Shown here piece by piece: positions 23,755 to 33,873 of a stretch of DNA of 64,000 nt (position 1 is its first letter; the number at the start of each line of letters is the position of its first letter). The DNA comes from Planctomycetota bacterium (GTDB taxonomy: Bacteria; Planctomycetota; Phycisphaerae; Phycisphaerales; UBA1924), in assembly GCA_039819165.1 (NCBI GenBank), contig JBCBSM010000001.1, positions 1,922,001-1,986,000 on the forward strand, written 5' to 3'. The translations under genes and the position numbers were made by a program. The notes under the pieces are model-generated. The model was not told the origin of the DNA. It did no database searches and was given only the letters and a program-made list of their open reading frames with translations.

Positions 23755-24987
23755 ATGGGGGCCCCGATGACCTCGCTCCGATGCGCGTCCCGCTGCACGC
23801 TCGCGGGCCTCGCCGCCCTGTGCGCCGCTCCGGCCGCCCGTGGCCAGGCGTGCGATTACGCGGCGACCGATGCCGCCGCCCGGGCCATCGTAGATGCCCG
23901 CCCGCTGATCGCCGGGGGCGGCCTGCGACTCGAGGATCCGCTGCTGCCCGGGCCATCGCTCGAGTCGTTCTATGGCGGCTACGACGCCTCGACGGCCATC
24001 CCGATCGCCAGCGCTACCAAGCTGCTCTCGGCGATCGTGGTGATGACCTGCGTGGAGCGCGACGGGCTCGACCTCGACGAGCCCGTCGCGACCTACCTGC
24101 CCGAGTTCGTGGGGCTCAAGGGCACGATGACCGTGCGGCAGATGTTCAGCCACACGTCCGGCCTGCCCGGCCAGAGCCCCTTCGTCGGTGCCACCGACAT
24201 CACGCTGGCCGAGGCGGTCCGCCGGATCGCCGCCGAAACGCCGCTGGAGGCGATGCCCGGCACCCGCTTCTGCTACGGCGGGGTCTCGATGCACGTGGCG
24301 GGCCGCGTGTGCGAGGTTGTGAGCGGCACGGACTGGGACACGCTCTTCGCCGAGCGCGTGGCGATCCCCCTCGGCATGACCGCCACCGACTACGACGGCC
24401 TGGCCGTCACCACCAATCCCCGCATCGCCGGCGGCGCGCAGAGCTCGCTGCGGGACTACGCCCGCGTGATCCGGATGCTCGTCGACGGCGGCGTGTACCG
24501 GGGCACGCGGATCCTCGAGCGGGCGTCGATCGACGCCATGTTCGCCGACCAGACCGCGGACTTCCCCTTCGCGTGCACACCGCCGAGCGTCGGCGATCGT
24601 CGCTACGGGCTGGGCGTCTGGGTGCTCGATCGGGCGGACGGCACGGCAATCGTCGAGAGCCCCGGCGCCTTCGGCTGGACGCCCTGGGTGGAGCTGGACA
24701 CCAACGGTGCGCCGATCCTGGGCGGGGTCTTCATGGTCCAGGACAGCTTCGCAAGGCTGGCGGCCGACATCGAGGGCGTGCAGGCTCGGGCGCTCGCCGA
24801 TCGGAGCGCTTGCACGCCCTGCGCCGCGGACCTCGACGCCGACGGGAGGCTGACGCTGTTCGACTTCCTGGCGTTCCAGGTCGCGTTCGCCGTCGGTGCC
24901 CAGGCCGGTGACTACGACCGCAGCGGTGCGCTGGACCTCTTCGACTTCCTGGCGTTCTCGAACGACTTCGCGCTCGGCTGCCCCTGA
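23755..24987 (+). CDS. Secreted serine beta-lactamase-fold hydrolase with C-terminal dockerin-like repeats
   Basis: ATG 23755 is preceded by GGGAGGAA at ideal spacing and starts a signal peptide (CTLAGLAALCAAPAARGQA). The 410-residue product has the class C beta-lactamase/D-aminopeptidase motifs: SATK as the SxxK nucleophile/base (IPIASATKLLSA), then FSHTSGLPG. YGGVSM stands where the family has YxN, with Gly instead of Asn, so activity may be altered. The last 50 residues are two dockerin-type repeats, each DxDxDGxLTLFDFLAF-like, ending ALGCP. The domain join is uncommon: most family members are cell-wall or ester hydrolases without a dockerin. Its 3' end overlaps the convergent glycosylase gene by 76 nt. 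Confidence 0.87.
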   Translation: MGAPMTSLRCASRCTLAGLAALCAAPAARGQACDYAATDAAARAIVDARPLIAGGGLRLEDPLLPGPSLESFYGGYDASTAIPIASATKLLSAIVVMTCVERDGLDLDEPVATYLPEFVGLKGTMTVRQMFSHTSGLPGQSPFVGATDITLAEAVRRIAAETPLEAMPGTRFCYGGVSMHVAGRVCEVVSGTDWDTLFAERVAIPLGMTATDYDGLAVTTNPRIAGGAQSSLRDYARVIRMLVDGGVYRGTRILERASIDAMFADQTADFPFACTPPSVGDRRYGLGVWVLDRADGTAIVESPGAFGWTPWVELDTNGAPILGGVFMVQDSFARLAADIEGVQARALADRSACTPCAADLDADGRLTLFDFLAFQVAFAVGAQAGDYDRSGALDLFDFLAFSNDFALGCP

Positions 24988-26012
24988 CGCTTGCGGGGCT
25001 TCGGGCGCTCGCGGGGCGTCTTGAGCTGGGCGGCCGTGAAGTCGCGGCCGGTCGTCCGCTTCTCCCAGGTCGTCGCGGGCCCCTTGGCCTGCTCGTAGTG
25101 CATCCACAGATCGAACCAGTAGCTCCGGAAGGCCTGGCCGCCGTCGCCAAGGCCGAACTTGGCGTAGAACTCCTCGACCCGCTTCATGATCGCCCGATCG
25201 GTGCCGTCGAAGCCCAGCACCGTCCGGCCGTGGCGGACGCTCTCGGTATCCAGGGGGATGCGTCCGTAGCGGCCCAGCAGCTGCATGATGTTGTTGGCCG
25301 CGAACGGGCCGATGCCCGGCAGTTCGAGCAGGAAGCGGCGGACCTCGTCGTCGGGCGTGGCGGCGTCCTCGAGCCATGCCTCGTCGATCTCGCCCCGCAC
25401 GAAGAGCTTCGCGAGGTCGACCAGCCGCTGGTCCCGGTAGCCCACGCGGCAGCGGGACCGCAGGAAGCCCGGCGTGCGGCGTGCGAGCTGCTCGGCCGTG
25501 GGGAAGGCGTGCCGGCTCGACGCCGACTTGCTGCCCACCCGGGCGCACAGCGCCGCGTTCATGTCGATGGTGCCGGGCCAGCGGACGTTGCAATTGGTCA
25601 CCGTCTTGGCGACGTCCTCGAAGAGCGTCGGCGAGCGCACGAGCCGGCCCCGCCCGCTGAAGCGCCACCGGGGATCCACGTCGTGGAATGCCGCGATCGA
25701 CTCGGCCGACTCGTCGAGGCGGAGCATCCGCCGCAGCATGCCCCGCGCCCGCGCGGACTCGCGCCGGCTGAGCATCCGGTCCGCCGCCGCGACCACCGGC
25801 ATGCCGATCCGCTGCTGGCGGAGCACGAAGGCCGCGGCCCCATCCTCCAGCGCGAGCACGGTGGCGAACCGCTTGGAGGCCGGATCCCAGTCGTTGGGAT
25901 CCAGCAGGAAATAGCCGTAGGAGCAGACGTCCCGCGCCAGGTCGTAGTCGTCCGGCGGCGCGAGCCGCAGCGTGCTGCCGCGCGGGTTCTGCTTCGTCGC
26001 CCGGGCCGCCAC
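24912..26012 (-). CDS. HhH-GPD DNA glycosylase (AlkA/OGG-like base excision repair)
   Basis: The helix-hairpin-helix block ELPGIGPFAANNIMQLLGRY is followed by IPLDTESVRHGR with the catalytic Asp of the HhH-GPD superfamily. The N-terminal part (SYGYFLLDPNDWDPASKRF, VLRQQRIG) fits the AlkA/OGG N-terminal sheet. It should remove damaged bases; 3-methyladenine or 8-oxoguanine cannot be distinguished from sequence. The Lys of bifunctional enzymes is not at the expected place, favouring a monofunctional enzyme. GTG 26012 starts 1 nt after the TAG of the upstream amidotransferase, suggesting coupling. The last 25 codons are read from the opposite strand of the dockerin repeats of the convergent gene and are Lys/Arg-rich. 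Confidence 0.85.
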   Translation of the reverse strand: MAARATKQNPRGSTLRLAPPDDYDLARDVCSYGYFLLDPNDWDPASKRFATVLALEDGAAAFVLRQQRIGMPVVAAADRMLSRRESARARGMLRRMLRLDESAESIAAFHDVDPRWRFSGRGRLVRSPTLFEDVAKTVTNCNVRWPGTIDMNAALCARVGSKSASSRHAFPTAEQLARRTPGFLRSRCRVGYRDQRLVDLAKLFVRGEIDEAWLEDAATPDDEVRRFLLELPGIGPFAANNIMQLLGRYGRIPLDTESVRHGRTVLGFDGTDRAIMKRVEEFYAKFGLGDGGQAFRSYWFDLWMHYEQAKGPATTWEKRTTGRDFTAAQLKTPRERPKPRKRQGQPSAKSFENARKSKRSSAPLRS

Positions 26013-26013
26013 G

Positions 26014-26742
26014 CTACACCGCCAGCAGCCGGTTGAACGGGAACGCGAAGGACGCGATGTTGATGCACAGCCGATCCGCGGCGCGGGCAAAGGCGGCGTA
26101 GTGCTCGTCGAGATCGCGCTCGAGCGACGCGAGCGTCATCCCACGCTCCCGCATCTTCGCCAGCCGCGCCGCGACGTGCGCGGTGATCGCAGGGCGATCG
26201 AACTCGAAGTGGTACTGGAAGCCGTAGGTGCGGATGCCGACGCGGAACGCCTCGACCGGGCACCGCTCGCCGGAGGCCAGCACGGTCGAGCCCTCGGGCG
26301 GCTGGCTCACGTGGTACTCGTGGCTCTGGAACTGCTGCACGCCCCAGGGCACGCCGGCGAGCATCGTCTCGGTCTGGCCCGCCACGGTGATATCCACCCG
26401 GTCGAAGCCCAGGGCAACCTCGGGCATCCGCTCGAGCGTGCCGCCGAGGGCCCGGGCGATGAGCTGGTGGCCCATGCACACGCCGATGACCGGCAGTTCC
26501 GCGTCGTGGGCCTTCCGCACGAGGTCGAGTGTGCGGTCGATCCAGGGCAGGTCGGCATCGGGAGCGACATCACTGCCCATGACCAGCACGCCGTGGGCGC
26601 CGTCGAGATCCGCGGGGATCGCGTCGCCGCCATCGCGATCGACGCGGCAGATGGCAAGGCGGTACCCGTGGTCCCGCAGGGTGATGCCGAGGCGTCCGGG
26701 GCCGAGGTCGTCGCCGTCCTGGATTACGATGATCGTCGCCAT
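26014..26742 (-). CDS. Class I glutamine amidotransferase-like protein
   Basis: The 242-residue product has the class I GATase core: Cys89 in IGVCMGHQLIARALGG as nucleophile and YGFQYHFEFD, which supplies the His-x-Glu part of the triad. It belongs with the stand-alone GuaA-N-like proteins (MATIIVIQDGDDLGPGRLG start, SHEYHVSQPPEGSTVLA). No synthetase domain is attached. These proteins are usually annotated as GMP-synthase-like, although some act as gamma-glutamyl hydrolases. I start at ATG 26742, although no Shine-Dalgarno is visible. It is upstream of and probably coupled to the glycosylase gene; a functional link between them is not obvious. Confidence 0.86.
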   Translation of the reverse strand: MATIIVIQDGDDLGPGRLGITLRDHGYRLAICRVDRDGGDAIPADLDGAHGVLVMGSDVAPDADLPWIDRTLDLVRKAHDAELPVIGVCMGHQLIARALGGTLERMPEVALGFDRVDITVAGQTETMLAGVPWGVQQFQSHEYHVSQPPEGSTVLASGERCPVEAFRVGIRTYGFQYHFEFDRPAITAHVAARLAKMRERGMTLASLERDLDEHYAAFARAADRLCINIASFAFPFNRLLAV

Positions 26743-26886
26743 GGGAGGCGATGCTAGACGGGCGGCCGCCGGCCGAGCCACGGGGGCGCAAGCCCGATAG
26801 CCTCTGGCATCGCTCTGGTATGGCTCTGGGCGGCCCACGCGGACGTTGGGATTTGCCCCCGAGCCGCACGAACACGGGAGGTTCGA

Positions 26887-28425
26887 GTGCCAGCGTTGTT
26901 ATCGAGCCGGAGGCCCCTGGTGGCGCTCCTCGTCATGGCCGGCGTCGTGCTTGGGTTCGCGGCCACCTCCGCCGCGCAGGACGCCGAGGCCCCAACGGCC
27001 GACAACGGCGGCGCGACCGACCTGCGGCAGTCGGTCGTCAAGATCTTCACCACCGCCCGCGGCCCCGACCTGACCCGGCCGTGGACGCGGCAGTCGCCGC
27101 GGGACTTCTCGGGATCGGGCCTCGTCATCGACGGCGGCCGCATCCTGACCAATGCGCACGTCGTGGAATACGGCCAGCAGATCTTCGTGCAGCCCTACCT
27201 CAGCAGCGAGCGGCTGGCGGCCACGGTGGAAGCCCGCAACTCGGGCGTCGACCTCGCGGTGCTGCGGCTGGAGAACCCCGACGCGATTGCCGGCGTGCCC
27301 CGCGCCGAATTCGCCGACGCGCTGCCGGCCATCGGCGAGACGGTCAACGCCTTCGGCTACCCCATCGGCGGCGACGAGCTGTCGATCACCGAGGGTATCG
27401 TCTCGCGGATCGAATTCGTCACCTATCGCCCCGGCACGCTGGGGCTGCGGATCCAGGTCGATGCGGCGCTCAACCCGGGCAATTCGGGCGGGCCCGTGGC
27501 CGCCGGCGAGCGGGTCATCGGGCTTACCTTCAGCGGCATCGACCAGGCCGACAACATCGGCTACGTCATCCCGACCGAGGAGATCCGGCTGTTCCTGGAC
27601 GACGCGCGGGACGGCTCCATCGCCGGCCGGCCCTTCCTCCGCGAGACCTTCGATACAACCGTCAACGACGCCATCCGCGCCAAGCTGGGCCTGACCGGCG
27701 GCCTCGACGGCGTCGCGGTGCACCGCGCCCACGAGGGATTCCCGCTGCGGTCGTGGGACGTGGTTACGAGCATCGCGGGCCGCAACATCGATAGCCAGGG
27801 CCTCGTCACCATCGATGGCGACCTGCGGCTGTACTTCGAGTACTTCGTGCAGCACGGCCTCAATGACGACGGCACGGTGACGCTGGGCGTGCTGCGCGAC
27901 GGCGAGGCCATCGAGGTCCGCTCGCCCGTGGTCCGCAAGTCCTCCAATATCTTCGCGTCGCTCGACAACGACTACCCGAGCTACTTCGTGTACGGGCCGC
28001 TGGTGTTCACGCCGGTGTACCAGACCCACGTGCTGCGGCTCAATCTCGACGTCTTCTCGTGGCGCAACAGCCCCATCGCGCGGCTGGCCTACTCCGACCA
28101 GGACACCGAGGTCGACGAGTACGTCGTGCTCGCGGGCGGCCTGCTCAACCACCGCATCAACCAGTCGTACACCGTCGCGCCCTTCTCGACGCTCAGGTCG
28201 GTCAACGGCACGACGGTCACCAGCCTGCGGCACCTGGTCGAACTCGTCAAGAGCGCCACCGATTCGTCCGAGCCGTTCATCGTCTTCGAGTTCTACGACC
28301 GCGGATCGGACCGCCTGGTCTACCGCGTGTCGGAGCTCAAGGCGTCGGCCGAGGACGTGCTCGAGGAGAACGGCATCCGCCGGCCGATCTCCCGCGACCT
28401 CGCGGACGCCTGGCCCGGGCTCTAG
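26887..28425 (+). CDS. Deg/HtrA-family periplasmic serine protease
   Basis: GTG 26887 sits behind GGGAGG. The 512-residue product has a signal peptide (PLVALLVMAGVVLGFAATSAAQ) and a trypsin-like domain at about 45-240. The triad is clear: His in LTNAHVV, Asp in SGVDLAVLRL and Ser in NPGNSGGPV. After it come IGYVIPTEEIRLFL and two regions with PDZ character (LGLTGGLDGVAVHRAHEG through VVTSIAGRNI, and LLNHRINQSYTVAPFSTL through VNGTTVTS). This is the layout of plant/bacterial Deg proteases of the DegP9/Deg2 type, which lack the long LA loop. It is probably envelope quality control. It converges with the methyltransferase gene. Confidence 0.9.
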   Translation: MPALLSSRRPLVALLVMAGVVLGFAATSAAQDAEAPTADNGGATDLRQSVVKIFTTARGPDLTRPWTRQSPRDFSGSGLVIDGGRILTNAHVVEYGQQIFVQPYLSSERLAATVEARNSGVDLAVLRLENPDAIAGVPRAEFADALPAIGETVNAFGYPIGGDELSITEGIVSRIEFVTYRPGTLGLRIQVDAALNPGNSGGPVAAGERVIGLTFSGIDQADNIGYVIPTEEIRLFLDDARDGSIAGRPFLRETFDTTVNDAIRAKLGLTGGLDGVAVHRAHEGFPLRSWDVVTSIAGRNIDSQGLVTIDGDLRLYFEYFVQHGLNDDGTVTLGVLRDGEAIEVRSPVVRKSSNIFASLDNDYPSYFVYGPLVFTPVYQTHVLRLNLDVFSWRNSPIARLAYSDQDTEVDEYVVLAGGLLNHRINQSYTVAPFSTLRSVNGTTVTSLRHLVELVKSATDSSEPFIVFEFYDRGSDRLVYRVSELKASAEDVLEENGIRRPISRDLADAWPGL

Positions 28426-28444
28426 CTCCGACCGGGCCGCGTGC

Positions 28445-29119
28445 CTACGCCTTCGGCTCGGGCTGCTGCGCGTACACGGCGATCGTCGCGTCGTGCGGCC
28501 CAAGGTAGTCCTGGCGGTAGAGCATGCGGCCGCTGGCCCGCTGCGCCCAGCGGAAGAGCTCGCCGCTGCGGAAGCGGTTGGCCGGGCCGAGTGCCTCGCG
28601 GCGTCGCCGGCCCGCGCTCGTCAGGAAGTTGAACGCGAGGGTGCCACCCGGCCGGGCGTGCAGCGCATCCCAGGCGCGGTCGAGCACCGCCAGGGCCGTG
28701 CGCTGGTCGAGCGTGTTGAGCGAGCCGCTGAAGACGATGACCGACGCGTCGTGCTCGCGGACGAGCGTCTCGAAGAGCGTGCGATCCCGCACGAAGTCGC
28801 CGGCCAGCCAGCGAGCGGTCTCGTGCTTCGCGTACCGCTCGCGGCACGCCGCCAGCAGCTCCTCGATGCCCTCGACGCCGACGTATCGCGCCGGCGCATG
28901 CCCGGAGGACTCCAGCGCGGGCAGCATGTCGCCCCGGCCGCAGCCGAGATCGGCCACCACCCGGCCGCCGGGGCGGGCAACCTCGGCGAGCACGGCGAAG
29001 CGGGCGTGCTGGAACTCTTCGTTGCGCCATAGCAGCGCTTCGAAGCTCGGGCCGTGCCGGCGGACGGCCTCGCGGTAGGGCTCGAGGTAGCCCGGATCCT
29101 GCTCGCGTCGGCCGGGCAT
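28445..29119 (-). CDS. Class I SAM-dependent methyltransferase
   Basis: This 224-residue Rossmann methyltransferase has motif I VVADLGCGRGDMLPALE, the acidic residue of motif II in YVGVEGIEELL, WLAGDFV for motif III and VIVFSGSLNTLDQ for motif IV. The substrate is unknown, as there is no RNA- or protein-binding domain. The motif IV region (SGSLNTL) is not the NPPY of N6-adenine enzymes, so a small molecule or protein target is likely. It follows the PfkB kinase in the same direction with a 9-nt gap and is probably in its operon. Confidence 0.85.
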   Translation of the reverse strand: MPGRREQDPGYLEPYREAVRRHGPSFEALLWRNEEFQHARFAVLAEVARPGGRVVADLGCGRGDMLPALESSGHAPARYVGVEGIEELLAACRERYAKHETARWLAGDFVRDRTLFETLVREHDASVIVFSGSLNTLDQRTALAVLDRAWDALHARPGGTLAFNFLTSAGRRRREALGPANRFRSGELFRWAQRASGRMLYRQDYLGPHDATIAVYAQQPEPKA

Positions 29120-29128
29120 CGGGCGTCG

Positions 29129-30064
29129 CTAGGCCACGCGGACCATGGCCGCGAACGCCCGGTAGCGCTCGTCGATCTCGCCGCGATCGAGCGTGGCGAG
29201 GCGATCGAGGCTGAACGACTCGATGTTGAAGCTGGCGATGATCGTGCCGTGCGCAACCGCCCGGCGGATGGCGGCGAAGTCGCCCGGGTCCATCGACGCG
29301 TCTGCCTCGGCCTCGCTGGCGATCGAGCCCATCATGCCACCCGCGAAGCTGTCGCCCGCGCCGGTCGGGTCGACGACCTCCTCGGTCGGGTAGGCGGGCA
29401 GCGCGGCGATGCCATCGCGATGCACGATGATGCAGCCGTGCTCGCCCTTCTTGACGACGACGAAGCGGGGCCCCAGATCCAGGATGTGCCGCGCGGCCGA
29501 CACCGTGTTGCGGCGGCCCGTCAACTGCTCGGCCTCATCGAAGTTGAGCACGAGCCCGTCGATCTTCTGGAGCAGCTGCTCGAGCTCGGGACGGGCGGTG
29601 TCGATCCACAGGTCCATCGTGTCGGCCACCGCCAGCCGGCGCTCCCCGAGCTGCTCGAGCAGGCTCAGCTGCACCGCCGGGTGCGTGTTGGCCAGGAAGA
29701 CGTACCGGCTATCGCGGAAGTGCGGCGGGACGGCCGGCGGCTCCTCGGCCAGCACGCCCAGGTCGGTGTAGAGCGTCTCGCGCTGGTCCATGTTGTCGAG
29801 GTACTTGCCGCCCCAGCGGAAGGTCTTGGAGCCCGATCGGACCTCGAGCCCGCTGTGGTCCACGCCCGCGAAGCGGTCGATCGTGGATCGCAGCTGCTCG
29901 GGGAAGTCGTCCCCCACCACGCCCACCACCCGGACGGGCCGGCAGTAGAACGACGCGGCGGCGGCGAAGTAGGTGCACGACCCGCCCAGCACGTTCTCGC
30001 GGTGGCCGTGGTCGGGGGTGTAGACGGTATCGATGCCGACGGTTCCGGTGACGATCAGGGGCAT
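29129..30064 (-). CDS. PfkB-family sugar/nucleoside kinase
   Basis: The 311-residue product has the N-terminal PfkB signature region (LGGSCTYFAAAASFYCRPV) and the C-terminal signature EVVDPTGAGDSFAGGMMG, where DPTGAGD carries the catalytic Asp and the anion hole. NFDEAEQLTG and FVVVKKGEHGCII are further family blocks. The glycine-rich lid and short core are closest to the adenosine kinase/ribokinase-like group with no known substrate. It would phosphorylate a sugar or nucleoside hydroxyl with ATP. Its start faces rarD in divergent orientation. Confidence 0.9.
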   Translation of the reverse strand: MPLIVTGTVGIDTVYTPDHGHRENVLGGSCTYFAAAASFYCRPVRVVGVVGDDFPEQLRSTIDRFAGVDHSGLEVRSGSKTFRWGGKYLDNMDQRETLYTDLGVLAEEPPAVPPHFRDSRYVFLANTHPAVQLSLLEQLGERRLAVADTMDLWIDTARPELEQLLQKIDGLVLNFDEAEQLTGRRNTVSAARHILDLGPRFVVVKKGEHGCIIVHRDGIAALPAYPTEEVVDPTGAGDSFAGGMMGSIASEAEADASMDPGDFAAIRRAVAHGTIIASFNIESFSLDRLATLDRGEIDERYRAFAAMVRVA

Positions 30065-30117
30065 GCCCGAGCATAGGTGCCGCGTGACGCGGACCCGGCG
30101 TCGCTACGCTCGGCCGC

Positions 30118-31026
30118 GTGAACGCGGAGCAGCAGCATTCCGGCCGGGCCGGCCTGGCCTACGGCCTCGCGGCGTACGCCTGGTGGGGCAGCGCCGTGCC
30201 GATCTACCTGCACGCCCTGAGCCAGGGCACGTGGTCGGCCGACCCGATGGAGCTGCTCGCCCAGCGGGTGTGGTTCGGGCTGCCGCTGGTGCTCGGGCTG
30301 CTCGCGCTGCGGGGCCGGATGGGCGAGCTGCGGGCGGCGCTCGGCGATCGGCGGATGCTGGGCACGCTGCTGGTGAGCTCCGCGCTGCTGGTGGCCAACT
30401 GGTTCGCGTTCATCTGGGCTGTGGGCAACGACCGGCTGCTGGATTCGAGCCTGGGCTACTACCTCAACCCGCTGGTGTCGGTGGCGCTGGGCATGCTGGT
30501 GCTGGGCGAGCGGCCCCGGCGGCTGCAGCTCGCCGCCATCGGCATGTGCGTCGTGGCGGTCGCGTGGCTGACCTACCAGCGGGGCAGCCTGCCGTGGGTC
30601 GCCGTCACCGTGGCGCTGAGCTTCGGGATGTACGGCCTGGTGCGCAAGCGAGCGACGGTGAAGCCCATGCCCGGGCTGTGCGTCGAGCTGATCATCCTGC
30701 TGCCGCTGATGGCGGGCATCTACGCGGCCCTGTTCTCGGCCGGCCGCGCCGAGATCCTCGACGGCCGCCCGGTGCAGATGGGGCTGATGGCGCTCAGCGG
30801 CGTGATGATCGTGGTGCCGCTGCTGTGGTTCGCCGCCGCCGCCCACCGGCTGCGGCTGGCGACGCTGGGCATGCTGCAGTACATCGGGCCGTCCGGCCAG
30901 TTCCTGCTCGCGCTGTACTACGGCGAGGCCCTCAACCGCCACACCCTGGCGACCTTCGTGGTCATCTGGATCGCGCTGGGGCTCTACAGCTGGGACGCAT
31001 GGCGGGGCACGCGGGGCACGGGCTGA
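30118..31026 (+). CDS. rarD: EamA/RarD-family transporter
   Basis: This 302-residue, ten-helix protein matches RarD: AAYAWWGSAVPIYLHAL at the N terminus, LVANWFAFIWAVGNDRLLDSSL-type TM3-4 region (LLDSSLGYYLNPLVSVALGM) and TLGMLQYIGPSGQFLLALYY near the end. These blocks are diagnostic of RarD rather than generic EamA drug/metabolite transporters. The transported substrate of RarD is not established. The start is GTG 30118, since the sequence before is the promoter region shared with the divergent kinase. It converges with glnS. Confidence 0.88.
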   Translation: MNAEQQHSGRAGLAYGLAAYAWWGSAVPIYLHALSQGTWSADPMELLAQRVWFGLPLVLGLLALRGRMGELRAALGDRRMLGTLLVSSALLVANWFAFIWAVGNDRLLDSSLGYYLNPLVSVALGMLVLGERPRRLQLAAIGMCVVAVAWLTYQRGSLPWVAVTVALSFGMYGLVRKRATVKPMPGLCVELIILLPLMAGIYAALFSAGRAEILDGRPVQMGLMALSGVMIVVPLLWFAAAAHRLRLATLGMLQYIGPSGQFLLALYYGEALNRHTLATFVVIWIALGLYSWDAWRGTRGTG

Positions 31027-31044
31027 GTCCCGGTACGCTCGCGC

Positions 31045-32865
<1,821 letters not shown>

Positions 32866-32936
32866 GGCGGAGGGTATCGACGCGACGCCGTCCAACGGGC
32901 GCATTCGCCAGTCTCACACCAAGGAGCCGCGAACGC

Positions 32937-33782
32937 CTACGCCGCCCCGTTCTTGGCCTCGATCGCCGCCGCCAGCTGCTCGGTGTTGATCGCGAAGGGG
33001 TTGTCGGGATGGTTGAGCGCAGCGCCGGCGATGGGCGTCTGCGGGTGCTTGGCGCCGTTCTGCAGCACCTCGAGCAGCTGCTCGGGCGTCGCGCGGGCGA
33101 GCTTGAGGTTGGGGTTCTTCTCGTGCAGCGTCGCCAGCCGCTGCGGCTCGCTGAAGACGGTCACCAGCAGCCGCTCGCCGTCGCGGAGGTAGGCGAACTG
33201 GCCGTTGGTGGTGGCCACGCCCAGCATCTCCAGCGACGCCACGACCCGGTGCACCATCTCGATGGCCTGGGGGTGTCGCGTCTTGCGGGCGTGGTCGACG
33301 GCGCAGTCCAGGCACGCCGGGGGCAGGGATCCCTTGACATTGTAATAGAACGCGCACAGATCGGGGAAGAAGTGGCCGTAGCCGTTGGACTCGCCCGGCT
33401 TGGCGTTCACCACGAAGCCGTCGGCGCGGCCGCGGAAGCCACAGACGTACCCCAGGGCGGCGGGCAGCTTGCCCTCCACGATCGCCGGCGGCTCGTCGGG
33501 ACCGAAGACGCCCTGGGCCCGCTCGGGCGAGGTGAACACGGGCACGAGCTTCTTGTCGCCGGCATTGAGCAGCGACAGCGGCAGGCCCGACTGGCCCGCC
33601 TGCACCGCCGCCTGTGCGTCGGCCGGCCGGGCGGCGAAGTACCACGACGGCAGCTCGCAGAACTCCTTCCAGAACTCCTGCTCGGCCGGGAAATCCTGCG
33701 GATTGGCCGAGAGCGTCTGCACGAGTTCGGCCACGCGGGTGTCGTCGGCGGGCTGGGCCGCCTGCGGCTCGGGATCGGTCAC
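32937..33782 (-). CDS. Hypothetical protein with SseB-like N-terminal region
   Basis: GTG 33782 follows an AGAGGAGG site, so I prefer it to the longer frame that begins at 33836. The 281-residue product is soluble, with no signal peptide. Residues 15-130 (ELPSWYFAARP, KKLVPVFTSPERAQGVFG) resemble the SseB N-terminal fold, in which a predicted value is read against a cap such as PVFTS. The region GYGHFFPDLCAFYYNVKG with two cysteines (ACLDC) is not recognised. The C terminus is helical, ending ATPEQLLEVLQNGAKHP then AINTEQLAAAIEAKNG. The function is unknown. It is a single gene between glnS and the OYE reductase, all on the minus strand. Confidence 0.7.
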   Translation of the reverse strand: MTDPEPQAAQPADDTRVAELVQTLSANPQDFPAEQEFWKEFCELPSWYFAARPADAQAAVQAGQSGLPLSLLNAGDKKLVPVFTSPERAQGVFGPDEPPAIVEGKLPAALGYVCGFRGRADGFVVNAKPGESNGYGHFFPDLCAFYYNVKGSLPPACLDCAVDHARKTRHPQAIEMVHRVVASLEMLGVATTNGQFAYLRDGERLLVTVFSEPQRLATLHEKNPNLKLARATPEQLLEVLQNGAKHPQTPIAGAALNHPDNPFAINTEQLAAAIEAKNGAA

Positions 33783-33873
33783 GCCGGCCTCCTCTGCTGG
33801 GCGCACGTTCTGGCTGGACCTAAAGGTAGGGGCCAACCCGAAGCGGCGATCATCGCCAGCGGACGCCGCGGGC

